In this document: positions 47,301 to 57,800 of the stretch, one piece after another | Numbering within the stretch: position 1 is the first letter of the stretch | Layout of the letters: every line of letters begins with the position of its first letter | Source of the DNA: Mesorhabditis belari | Lineage: Eukaryota; Nematoda; Chromadorea; Rhabditida; Rhabditidae | Direction: 5' to 3' | Length of the DNA: 64,000 bases | Assembly (NCBI GenBank): GCA_958450365.1 | Contig: CAUEEP010000752.1 | Span: 186,001-250,000 of the forward strand | Program-made: the position numbers and the translations under genes | Notes under the pieces: model-generated | What the model was told of the DNA's origin: nothing | Database searches by the model: none | The model's input: the letters and a program-made list of their open reading frames with translations, nothing else

Positions 47301-49739
47301 TTCTCGACACTGGTTTATGCTACAATGCGCGCTTGGGTATCAAAAAATAGCTGAAATTCAGAGCTATTTTTTGATACCAAAGACGCATTGTTTGAAAGTA
47401 CGGGCGCTTTGAAAAAAATGTAATACTAAAAAACTTTTGCGACTACGCGACGACTGTACGAGGGGGGTGGGTCACTATTGCAGTATTTCCGGTAGGTTGT
47501 TCGGATATAAACAAGCATTGCTAAACAGAGATTTACCTTTCAAATGGTACAAACCGGACTAATTTTAATAGCTTTGTTCTCTTGGAAAAAATATTATTGC
47601 AAAAAGTTCGCATTCAAAACCCGACAACCTAATAATAAGGATTCAGGTTGATTTCACGATGCCCATAAATTACGTCGTTTATGGCTATATGGTGACAGAG
47701 GACGAGGAGTTTCAAGTAAAACAAAACCTATTAAAGAGTTTTCAATCAAATACAATTTTTAGATCAAGGATTTTATTCTGAATTCTTTCCAACCTGTGGT
47801 CCTTTTTTTATTGTTAATTGCACTTTTCATCAGGTGATATTTTGGAGTTTTAATTTTTCAATTACGTAAAGCAATGACATCTACATTTGTAAAAAGTTTT
47901 TTTTCTTTTCGAACATTTATAAAACTTTAGTTCATTTGCTTTTTGGTTCTTCTCAAAAAGAAGACTAAACCAAAACTTTTGGGGCTGGGTGTTAATCTCG
48001 TGGAGAATTCTACTTACACAGGATACACCACATCACAAAATGTAGGAAAAATCTTTTTTGATAAATAAAAAGTCTTAGAAGATACACTCTCGCTAACGCT
48101 TTATTCTTGTTTTCGTGGATTTGGTTCTGTTTTTTCTTCACACAATATTTTGAAACCGCCATGACAAGTGCCTTGACTTTGTCGACGAAAAAGGGGTGAT
48201 CGGGAGTATTTTATTTTTTAAATTAATTTATCATTGTTGGCTGATAACGAAAAGATTTCGAAAAACCTTGCACTTGCACGAAAAACTCATAGTTTTCCCA
48301 GGCAAAAATTTCTTTATAACCTCACTGTGCTAATTTTTCAAAGAACCTCAAAATTTAGCTATGATTTTGTGAACCTCGACGGTTTGTTGGATGCTGTGGA
48401 GAGAAAAGGTAAATGGATGTTTTTCTGTTGTCTACTTTAGATTGATATTCGCAAAGCTTCTTCATAAAATTGAGATTTGGTTAAGTAAAATTCCTAAAAA
48501 CGTTAACTTAATTGAAATGGCCCTGAAATGACCCGCGGGGAAATGAATTAAAGCGAAATGAATCAAGGCGAAATGAATCAAGGCGAAATGAATTACGGCG
48601 AAATGAATTGGCGGCAAAATGAATTGGCGGCAAAATGAATCAAGGCGAAATGAATCAAGGAGAAATGAATTACGGCGAAATGAATTGGCGGCAAAATGAA
48701 TTGGCGGCAAAATGAATTACGGCGAAATGAATTAAGGCGAAATGAATCAAGGCGAAATGAATTAAAGCGAAATGAAATTGCGGTGAAATGACCTGGAATC
48801 TTTGAGGATGGCGTATTCGTTTGGAAGAGAATGGTTACGATCCAATGAATTTCTGCAAACCGACTCACAATCAATGTAAACGGCTGGAACGTGCACTGAA
48901 ACAGTGAGTTTGATTTGTTTCTTTTTAAATTGAAAACTGGTATACCTTCAAAAGTTAATCATTGTTTGTAGTTTGTACATCTATTTGTGTATATTTTTAT
49001 ATTACCTAATCAATTTCAGGGCAATTCTAGCGGCAGAAGACTACCAACTTGGAATGGTGAGTGGCAAGCTCAAGTTCGACTGAACTTGGTTACCGGTATT
49101 ATTTATTGCAAGATAGAAAATTATTGCCAAGAGAATATCTTGACATTTGTTATTACTCGATAGTTTTTCTACCATAATCAGTTTTCTATTTTGACCAGCT
49201 GTGACCAGTAAGCAAATCTATTCCCGACTAAATATACCATCTAGAAGTTCTCCCCACGAACGGTGATGTTTGCCGGTATGCACGAGAATCTCATTCAAAC
49301 CGATGTCGTCGTCATGGACAAAGCCAACAAGATCTTATTCATAAAAGACTCATCTATTCAACCCAGTCACCTTGCTTTTGGACTGAACAAGTTCGTAATT
49401 CAATAAGTTTTGAATCTGAGAAGTATTTAGAGATCTACCAAGAGATGTACTTGAAAAACTCAATAGAGGTCTTGAGACAATTCAAGGATCGTATGCTAAT
49501 TTTGCTGCCAGGTACGGTTAGGGCTGATTAGGTAGTTATGATTGTGAGTTTTACGTTCGTGTTTTTGCAGAGTTCATGTCCTTTTTAGGTATGCACATCC
49601 GTATATCCCATACCGTCGTTCTGTTCACTCATCAAGTGAATTTTTTGAACTTGGCCTAATCTATTTGTGGCCTCTCTTTCGTCTCTGTGTCATCTTTATC
49701 GGTTGCTCAATTGGTGTGCTTTTTGTGGAGATTCTTTTG
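44302..49739 (+). CDS. Ionotropic glutamate receptor-like subunit B (both ends open)
   Basis: Paralogue of subunit A in inverse orientation. Exons include 44302-44387 (CWTMKCRKPGVDVDYL), about 44504-44611 (VIPFDYHVFKAIDMI, NGSADITVHGI), about 47648-47717 (VDFTMPINYVVYGYM), about 47761-47833 (M1: FQPVVLFLLLIALFIR), about 47951-48041 (pore-loop side: WGWVLISWRILL), 48079-48195 (M3: WIWFCFFFTQYFETAMTSAL), about 48345-48408 (NLDGLLDAVERKG), about 48800-48902 (NGYDPMNFCKPTHNQCKRLE), about 49020-49055, 49247-49395 (FAGMHENLIQTDVVVMDKAN, QPSHLAFGLNK), about 49432-49512 and 49589-49739 (M4: YLWPLFRLCVIFIGCSIG). Exon lengths match subunit A where measured (M3 exon 117 nt in both). A mariner, nested foldback elements and a minisatellite lie in its introns. 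Confidence 0.68.
44684..45930 (-). mobile_element. Complete mariner element, 1247 bp, TA target duplication
   Basis: Terminal inverted repeats TTAGGTTGGCGGGAAAATAA and the inverse; TA duplicated at 44682-44683 and 45931-45932. Length fits autonomous mariners. Inserted in iGluR B between the exon ending about 44611 and the next at about 47648. Confidence 0.92.
44812..45792 (-). CDS. Mariner transposase, probably inactive
   Basis: DDE recombinase that cuts and pastes the element. Paired-type helix-turn-helix region at the N-terminus (SISESQCYRWFVRFRNGNES), WVPHEL linker motif, then catalytic Asp in ITSDETWILY, Asp in FLRDNAKPHTA and Asp in YSPDLTPSDYHLF with the D-D34D-type spacing. The likely true start is the second Met (MTEQKFLIRA). 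After HLFRFLKQF the frame shifts: the expected C-terminus (WHNVLNNNGEYL type) is found in another frame with a TGA in place of Trp. So one frameshift and one stop near the end. Confidence 0.9.
   Translation of the reverse strand: MFICYQKMTEQKFLIRAALLYDFQLGKSARESHNSISKAYGEVSISESQCYRWFVRFRNGNESLEDERHEERPRKLDESQLLQIIEEDPTCITRELSEMFNVDHSTIEEHSHLIGKQNRCGKWVPHELTFNHKISRMNTCSILIQKSKAHDFWKSIITSDETWILYDNVKRKHQWPSPKQVPVVMSKPGLHGRKLMLCVWWNYRGLVYFELLKPGKTVTSELYSEQLGRVNQALPKSRHDTSKIRFLRDNAKPHTAKMILQQIEEMGWKLLPHAPYSPDLTPSDYHLFRFLKQFIPCSTISGKSKMRSPTIFRQKVPSSLKKELFN
46150..46374. mobile_element. MITE family B copy, inverse orientation
   Basis: CCCTAATAGTAGTGCACCTC at the left, CTACTATTAGAGAAAATACGG at the right, inverse of the 39412 copy over its length. 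Bordered by CTTTGAGCTGTATCCGG. Confidence 0.7.
47223..47494. mobile_element. MITE family A copy
   Basis: TACCGTAAATACTGTAATAG and an inverse end; same internal hairpin as 33359-33628 with few substitutions. Confidence 0.8.
48533..48790. repeat. Minisatellite, GGCGAAATGAATCAA / GGCAAAATGAATTGG units
   Basis: About 17 units of 13-15 bp of two or three alternating types, ending GCGGTGAAATGACCTGG just before an iGluR B exon. The equivalent place in iGluR A (about 38640-38780) has unrelated unique sequence. Confidence 0.85.
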
Positions 49740-50657
49740 GTGAGCAACACGATAATTTTTTTGATTTACCTAACCGATTTGGTACTACAAGTTTAGGGTT
49801 GCCGATCTCGAGCATCATACAATCTAGCAAGATAATTTTCTGCGGCGCTTCGGATACTTTTTGATACTAAGAATAACTTCTTCATTTGTTTGTTTATGAT
49901 GAAATTTTACTTTCCTTTGCCATTTAACCAATGCATGCGCACTACACAAAGTTTAGTAATCAGAAGTTTCTAAATTATTCCGAAAAAGAGATGACTGGTA
50001 ATGGATATAGCAGGAATAATATCGCATACACAAAAAAAAGTCCAAAGACAGACTCGAACCCAAGAGCATCCGCTTTGTAACTAAACGCACTGCCATTACA
50101 CCACCGGACAATCAATCCGTCTTGCTATCTAGCCTCAAATATACAAAATGCTTTGCTCTTGTTGGAATTATGGTAAAATGTCCACGCTTTAGAATGCCAC
50201 TTGCTAAAAACTGCTTCCTCACATTCAAAGTGATACTAGTTTTTTTGGGCTGACCCAAATTTCATGTTTTTGGCTTTAAAACACGTGCAAGACATCAGAG
50301 AACAATAATCATCGGCGGATTTTTCCTATTTCGTCCCGCAATGAGAATATAGGGCTCGTACTGAAAAGCGACCGAATTTTATAACGGGTAAATCGTAAAA
50401 TCGACATAAAGAGTTTTCGATTAGACGGATCTCAAAAATTCTTTCAGATTTGGATTCAGAATAAAATTCTGGATGACACCGGAATTTTAGCGCATTTTAA
50501 AATTCTCTTTCCCCTACCTGCATTTTTGCATTCAATTTAATTAGTTTCTTATTTAGTCCGACTTCAGTCAGAAGCACAGTTTCCTCTGGACTGGCTTAAT
50601 GGAGATCGCTGATCTGAAGTTGATTTAGGCTTCCCTATGAAATAATCAAAGGATCAA
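49740..50657. other. Flank between iGluR B and the 187-aa gene
   Basis: 49787-49830 resembles 36168-36215 (inverse), the matching flank of iGluR A, so the inverted duplication extends beyond the last M4 exon. A degenerate tRNA-like sequence on the minus strand at 50045-50113 (GGTTCGAGTC T arm) is present. Sequence at 50471-50523 recurs at 51044-51096. No gene seen. Confidence 0.45.
50045..50113 (-). pseudogene. tRNA-like sequence (degenerate)
   Basis: Minus strand TGGTGTAATGGCAGTGCG and GGGTTCGAGTC resemble A and B boxes; the anticodon arm pairs (CGTTT/AAGCG) but lacks T33. Likely a tRNA-derived relic. Confidence 0.35.
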
Positions 50658-52112
50658 ATGAGCGCCCACTTCTTTTTGCCGATTTTCCTTGGTCACGCTG
50701 CTCGTCAATCATCACGATTTGTCTCAGTGAGTTTTTTGAAACGATTTTTTAACTTGTTATAGTCAATTCTTAAATCGTTTTGTTTAGCATGTTTGTCGGT
50801 CACGCTCGTTATCATGGACTTCTAGTAAAATTTATAAATTACAAATTAGAATACCTCTGAACTACTTTTTATTTAGGTGGTGGCTTGGACGACCAATGAT
50901 TCGATTGAGGCTCTGCGATTGAGGCTCGGTCGATGCTCGTCGGTGACCGGTATGCTGTAAGTACTGTAAGTCAAACCTAGTTCTCCCAGCTTTCTCAAAA
51001 TTTCCCCAATCAACTTTGGGTTTTTGTTTCAAATACCTGTATTCTGGATGACACTGGAATTTTTGCGTATTTTAAAATTCTCTTTCCCCTACCTGCAAGC
51101 TGGATCGCATCAAGTGGACTCCTTTTCTCGAACTTTAAGGTTCATCGAAATCCGAAGCATTCTTGAAAGTTTCTATATGAGAATAAAATTCCTAAACAAA
51201 ACTATATTTTTAGAATACGTCTTTAAAAATATCGTTTCAAAATCATTGATTTAAGGTTATCTCCAAAGAGGACAAGGAATTCACCCTATCGAAGAAAGCG
51301 GCTCGAAGATAGAACCGATGGCTGTTCTAAATGTTTCCAATGAAAGCCTTTATTCTGTGAGTTTCCAATGATTTTAATCTTATAAAATAAGCTTTTTATC
51401 AGTTTCAAGTCTAAATCAAATTCTTGAAGTCATCTTTCACTTTCAGATCGTTCGCTTTAAATTCAGTTTTAACTCTTTTAACTTTATTAACTCCTGATCT
51501 ATTGATTTACTTATATTTTTTTCTTGGTTACTTTTACATTTCAGTTGATCTCCGTCTGGCCCCAGCACATCAATGGACGCACGAGACTCTTCATTAGTAA
51601 CGACGGAAAGAAGGATCTTTCGATAAAGGTCTGATTTTTACCAATAATTTTCTTTGTTTTTAGTTCGATGTGTTCCTTTATACCATTGAGGGCACTTGGA
51701 GGTTCTTCGTTCCCAATCTTCCATCAAGCGACTATACGCCAAAATCTCGCCCCTGGAACAGCCATGACTACGATGGCTCCAGACCCGTCGATCACTTGGT
51801 TATTCCAGCTGATGGTATGGCATCGATGTCGTCTTTTCGGGTGAGCTTTACAATAATTAGAAAAAGACTTGTTCATCTAGTACCACACCCGAAGCTCTAC
51901 ACGATTTACATCACGATCTCGGATCCCTCGAATAAAGACATCGTCGGTTTTTTATAGCTTTATGTCTAAAATATCAGTTAGCTGTTGTTAAGAAAACCAT
52001 CAATCTGACCTTAGTTTTGATCTTATTCTTATTAACAAAATTTTCTTTTCAGAAATCCGAGCGCTTTAAAGTGAAGATCGACGTCCTGCCCTATAAGTCC
52101 CACGATTATTGA
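50658..52112 (+). CDS. Unknown 187-aa protein, 6 exons
   Basis: Exons 50658-50726, 50877-50949, 51256-51356, 51545-51628, 51664-51840, 52053-52112; 564 nt, all phases agree, stop TGA. The start MSAHFFLPIFLGHAA is hydrophobic and could be a signal sequence or anchor, though an upstream exon cannot be excluded. The body reads beta-rich and soluble (VLNVSNESLYSLISVWPQHI, RTRLFISNDGKKDLSIKFDV, FLYTIEGTWRFFVPNLPSSD) and ends KVKIDVLPYKSHDY. I do not recognise a family. It converges on the 278-aa gene with an 80-bp gap between stop codons. Confidence 0.62.
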
Positions 52113-52192
52113 AGACCCGAATCAAAATCAAGCCGAATTCTCTGTAACCACTTTTTGTAAATAAATATGTTTGGTGGATTTTGCAAACTATC

Positions 52193-53330
52193 TTATTGAC
52201 AATGATCTTTGTGAGTCCGAAGGTTCTCACAGAAACATATACCAATACATAAACAGAAGCACAGAGATACACAAACAAACAAACAAACAAACAGCGTTTC
52301 CTGGTTGATGATTATGATTAAAATCCTGTTCTTCGACGATTGTTGTGTGTCGACAACGATTCTTGTTGTGTACTTGACTTCGATGTCGTTTTTCTCGATG
52401 GTTTTCTCAAACTTCTCAAGGCCAGCGGTCTCGGAATCATTCGCATCACGATTATCTAAAATTTAGTATTCTGTTTCGGTCTCTATTTCGATCTGGCAAA
52501 TCCAAGAAAAAAACGTACAATTATGATCGTCCTTAGGATCTTGTTTCTCAACCATGAGTAGACCGTCAATGAGCCCCTCTTGTTTTAGCTCAGTTAGAAG
52601 AATCCAATTCTCCTCCATGGTTTCTGCTTCGCTCATCCAATTTTTGAGTGACTCTTGCTGGTCGTGCAACCAGTTTTTTAACAGTGTGGCTCGTTGATCC
52701 ACTTTCGCTGTCTTCGTTAAAGGTAAGATAAGTGTCGAAGCAGTGAGGTTGAAAAATCGCCAACCTTAATAAATTGCAATAAATCAACACAAATGCAAGG
52801 ATACAAGAGCATTTACCTGGGAGAATAGGGCTAGAGGATTCAAGATAACGTTGAGCATCCTCCAGAGTATATCGTTCTTTCGTTGGAGTAGGCAGGGTTG
52901 GGCAGGATGCGTAGTTGAGCTGATGAGTTTTGTAGTTGAGTTGGCTCAAGGAATCCCATACACTCTAAAAAACATAGAATTCACTCATCAATTCTTATAA
53001 AGAGGCATTTCACATTTACAACTGGCCAATACACTCGAAAACACTTACATATCCTTGGGAGATCTTTATGAGGAGCTTATGCTGGAGAGCCGCTTGATCA
53101 TCAGGGGTCAGACCATAAGGTTTAATTGCGAAAAAATGCTCAAACACGAGTGATTGGACGTCATTCCAAGGGTTCGGCACATCTGCGGCACCACAGATCC
53201 ACTAAAAAAACAAAATATGTGGCTGATAAACTCAAAAAACTATTACCATGAAAAGCATTTCCAAATGTACTACGGCATTAAGACGTTGATCATTTTTATC
53301 GATGATCAAAGGCGTCACATGATCTACCAT
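52193..53330 (-). CDS. Unknown 278-aa protein, 5 exons
   Basis: Exons 53247-53330, 53049-53201, 52817-52964, 52519-52707, 52193-52455; 837 nt, phases agree. Start MVDHVTPLIIDKND. The middle is helical and charged (FEHFFAIKPYGLTPDDQAAL, YTLEDAQRYLESSSP, LLKNWLHDQQESLKNWMSEA). The C-terminus after INQETLFVC is hydrophobic and Cys-rich. Compared with the copy at 42313-43045 the last exon differs by insertions of 21 and 12 nt, both multiples of three, which supports real coding use. No family recognised. Confidence 0.6.
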
Positions 53331-53548
53331 TTTTGATTTGTTGTTGCGCAGAATGAGGAATAGAATAACTGAAATTTACAAAAATTCTTAACAAAATTAA
53401 ACGAAGAAACAAAATTAAAATTAAACGAAATTTAATGTTTCATGATTCTAATTTTCTAAGTTGATGCCCTGTTATTGATGAAAATTTACTTAAATCAAAA
53501 TGAAACGTGATTGAAATTCTGAGTTCTGCGGATTGGATTTGAGTTCAT

Positions 53549-53722
53549 ACTATACTTTTGAAGTGCCGCCCGCCCATATGGGGACACTTTTTGATACTAA
53601 AATTCTTCGTTTTCTTTTTTCTCGTGGACTCTTTTAAAATTCTGTGATAGACAAAATTTTTTCAGATTATCAAAAAGTGTCCCCAGAGAATCGGGGGCGG
53701 TACTTCAAAAGTATAGTTCATG
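53549..53722. mobile_element. Small inverted-repeat element
   Basis: ACTATACTTTTGAAGTGCCG and GGGGACACTTTTTGAT are mirrored on the right side (ATCAAAAAGTGTCCCC ... TACTTCAAAAGTATAG). No coding sequence. Confidence 0.7.
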
Positions 53723-53739
53723 GCATCGGGACATACTAG

Positions 53740-54878
53740 ACACCGGCAAATTGCGTCCCGAACCTAATTCCACCTTCGTAAATAGGATTCTAACTCGTAT
53801 TTCTTGGTAAAAAACTCGGTGGTATAAAACTATATGATAAAAAAGTTGTTTAATGTTTCTTGTAATGTGATGAGGGCTTTTAACTGAATTTACCGTAATC
53901 TGCAGCAGAAAAAATGGTCACAATTTAGAAAACGGCAAAAAAATACAAATAAAAACGTCTCATTTTTATTTTACTTTGTCAGCTCTCCGGGACGGGACGG
54001 GTCTTTGACGGGTCCCACAAGGGGGTGGGGGTCTAAAGTCAAAATTTCGAGTGGTCCGAGGGGTGTCATTCTAATACAGCATTTACGGTATTCAAGCACC
54101 TTGATTGCTTTCTCAGAGACCAAATATTCAAAGATACGGTGGAGGTTCAAAATGCTACTGAACCTTTTATCAACTCTAGAACTTCTGCCTACTACATACA
54201 TGGAGTCGAAAAGCTTGTCGTATGCTGACAAAAGCGCATTGATCGTAATGGATTTTATTTTGATTAGTTAGTGTTTTGAATAAAAAAATTTTTATGATTG
54301 AAGTTGTGTATGAAAAACACGAAAAATCATCCAGTACAATTTGAGCTGATATATCAGGTCAAATTGTACTGGATACAGTCAAAAGGAGGCCAGAACTAAA
54401 GCTGAAAGACTAGGATCACTGAGTGGGCTCGCTTCCAGTATAATGATAAGCAAAGCTTGTAAACCCTCCGAAAATGTCAAATTTTGTATCCCATATGTCT
54501 GATGATAGATGATAGTGATAGAGCTCTTCCAGAAAAACAAAAGCAGATTCGATGCCCGATGAAAGCTCTATCAGATAAGCTATCATTTTAAAACTCGTTC
54601 TTGATTTTATAACATTGGCTACTAAGATGATGAGGATCATAACGGGATTCCAGGATAAATCTAAATGATTTTTTAGAATAATTAAACTTTGTCACAATTT
54701 GAAGAAACCAATTTTTGTCTACAACATTTTGATTCGAGTAAAAGACAGCTCTTTTGGAAAGGCGGCAATACAATCTCTTATCAGAGTTCATTCCTTTTCC
54801 GACCCTGGTAAAAGGCAATGCAAAAAAGTGCAGGAATTGAATTTTTCTATTGCTCTTGATCTTTAATATCAATTCATA
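53740..54878. other. Stretch without a confident gene
   Basis: Two short minus-strand frames (53971-54231, 54416-54640) contain plausible-looking but unmatched sequence and no supported splice partners. A GGTCAAATTGTACTGGAT palindrome is at 54335-54375; 54078-54091 looks like a family A MITE end. Confidence 0.4.
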
Positions 54879-57800
54879 ATGAATTTAAACTCATCTCTAC
54901 GTAACAAATTGTTATTGGTAGTTGTCTATATTGGGCTATTGCTTGACTATTCTTTACTAACGGCTGTAGGTGGGTTTTTTATAGAAAAGTGAACTCACAG
55001 AGTCTGTGGCCATTCAGTTCAATTTAAGCTATTCAGTTTAAGCTAAACTGCGGATAAGCTACCGTAATCTGATCTGGTTTTTCGGCAATATAAGTTGCTT
55101 TGTACTTTTTTTTGTTTCCATTCTTCTTCAGCTTTTTGTAAGAGGTTTTCCTTAGGTTTTTGTTTAAAAATCTGTCATTGTATCCTATATTTTGTAATTC
55201 TGTAATTGTATTCTGCTAAAATCTTGATTCTGTTCTGAAAGCTTAGAAATTACATAGAAAGTACGCTCGAATCGGTACCTAGAAGTAGAATTGTGTCATT
55301 GTGTTACTTACTACTAAATTTTAAACATAAAAGATGTGTTTAACTTGTTTAAAACTTGGTAAGAAGCTATCTGAATTGGAAATTTTGTATTATAGATGTG
55401 AGAAAACTGTACAACTCTCTAGAACTATTCAATTCTCTAGAACTATTCAATTCTCTAGAAGCAATTCTAGAGATCTTTCAGGTTTACTAAGGTAAGACTT
55501 TTTTTGCATTTATGAGAACTCAAAGTGAAACAAGCATAGCATTTATCCACTTTTTAGCTTACTCAAAATAAACTTGCCCGGAATAAAAAGCTTTTTTTTT
55601 TGCTTATCTATTTTGTTCAACTTACAGAGCCAATTCTTCCCGCATTTTTCCTCGAAAGCTCCACTTCAAATTCAGTAACATTTTCCAAAAAATTCCTCCA
55701 TCTAAATTCTAGAGTCAAAGCCAAAGACACGATCAAATTCTCGATGAAAATTTACGATTGGGTTTTCTGGTTGGATCAAAATGCCTAGTTCAAGTCTTCG
55801 CTCAGCCGTTGATCGGCCCACTTACGACAAGGTTTTTCAATCATAACTTTTTAGCGACGAATTTTTCAGGATCGGTTTTTCTGTTCCTTTATTCTTTGGA
55901 TACTTGATCATGATCTTTTCAACACTTTTATTCGCTTTTGGAAAAAGTTATCTTATTTTGTTTTTGGCGAGGGCTGTTCAGGGGATTGGATCAGCTTGTG
56001 CAGCGACGGGAGGTAGTCGATTGAAACTTGATGACAATGGATTAATCAACAATGATAGACTGGGCCAGGCACAGTTGGCCAGGCACAGTTGGCCAGGTAC
56101 AGTTGGTCAGGCACAGTTGGCCAGGCACAGTTGGCCAGGCACAGTTGGCCAGGCCAGGCCAGGCACAGTTGACCAGGTACAGTTGGTCAGGCACAGTCGA
56201 CCAGGCACAGTTGGCCAGGCCAGGTCAGGCCTCACCAATTCAGGTCAACTCAATCAAGGCCTAGTTAAAACTGTCTAAGCCGGTCTAGGGCCCAGGTCCA
56301 TATCTGCCAGGTCTAGCAAAATTACTAGTTTCACTCTAAAATTCGCAATCTTGGGCGAATAACTCTTTAAAATTTGGTTTGTACTGTGAGGTGATGATTT
56401 CTCTACAAAATGATACTTGAATGGGAGCTAAATAGCTAATTAAAGCCAATAAAAATCGGTTTTTGTACAAAACCTTTCAGTGTCTATAAAATGAAAAAGA
56501 TTTGATCGATCTGTCTGCAAATGCGACTACTTATGTAGTCAAATCCCCTCTTTATTTTCTCTATTTACACTAAATGAGATTTTGTTTGAGGAAAATGTCA
56601 AAAAATTGAGATTAAAGATCGGCGAAATGTTTAAACACTTTAAAAACGTCATAAACCAAAAAAAATTTTAAAAATTGGAAAAATAATCAAAGGCCATTTT
56701 GTTTTGGCATGTTAGAGCTTTTTAACAAAGAAAGCCGTCCTTTATTTGAAATTGCCGCTATTTTTGAAAACATTTTCAAAAGAAAAGGACTTGTGGGCCT
56801 AATATTATCTAGTCAAAATAATTTTTATATGTGCAAACGTAGAAATTTATTTTCTAAAAAAACAAACAGCTAACAAGAATTTCAAATTTTAAAGGTTATT
56901 CGCAAAAGATTGCAAATTTTTGGGTGAAACTAGTAAATTTTGCTAGATTTAGCGAAGTCTGGACCCAGGTTCAGGTTTGATATGCTTTTGACCTGACATG
57001 AATCTAAAGTAGAAGGATTCTGGCCTTGACATGGTTCAAAAGCTAGTTTAGGAATGGGTATGCTGGCTCAACAGTATTCTGATGACAAGCAACGAGCTCG
57101 TTACATGGGAATAGCGATGGGTGGAATGGCGTTAGGTAAAAAGCACAAAATCTGACAAAATTTTATCTGCTTTACATTCAAGAGGTATTATCAATTTGTT
57201 TTCAAACTTTACACTGAAAGATATTCAGCTAAAAGTTTTCTCAAGTGACTCAAAGATGGTAGGGAAAGAAAAGGTTGAAATCGCTTGAAATACTAATGTC
57301 CAGATAGCTTATACTTTGTCCTTGTTTGATTAGGCTCAAAGATTGACAATCGATGATAGTCATTTATCGAATCTCTTTCAAATTTGGGTAAGTAAACCAA
57401 TAGAAACAATAAAACTAACAAACGGGGATAAACTTGAAGCTAATCCTTAAGGATTAGCTTCAAGTTCCTTAAGGATTAGCTTCAAATTCCTTAAGGATTA
57501 GCTTCAAGTTCCCTAAGGGTTAACTTCAAGTTCCCTAAGGGTTAACTTCAAGTTCCTTAAGGATTAGCTTCAAGTACCCTAAGGATTAGCTTCAAGTTCC
57601 CTAAGGATTAGCTTCAAGTTCCTTAAGGATTAGCTTCAAATTCCTTAAGGATTAGCTTCAAGTTCCCTAAGGGTTAACTTCAAGTTCCCTAAGGGTTAAC
57701 TTCAAGTTCCTTAAGGATTAGCTTCAAGTTCCTTAAGGATTAGCTTTTTACCAATCCAATTAGTAAAAAGATAATGAGTCAAAGAATTGCCAGAGCTTTT

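Larger units (their letters stand above)
46023..47637. mobile_element. Nested foldback elements with TTAGGTTGTCGGGTTTT ends
   Basis: Two pairs of inverted ends: outer at 46023 and 47637, inner at about 46374 and 47121. Between outer and inner lie a family B MITE (46150-46374) and a family A MITE (47223-47494). The inner element carries GTCAAAATCGTTAAAATTCG-like filler and no transposase motif. All in one iGluR B intron. Confidence 0.6.

Noticed and set aside
48462..48874. His/Ala/Asn-rich repetitive proteins on the minus strand
   Set aside because: Translation of a minisatellite inside an iGluR B intron.
56040..56278. Repetitive protein in the GGCCAGGCACAGTT array
   Set aside because: Open frame results from a minisatellite in an intron; repeat unit length varies between 13 and 15 bp, shifting frame.
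57440..57746. CRISPR-like array
   Set aside because: Direct tandem units with no spacers, in a eukaryotic intron.
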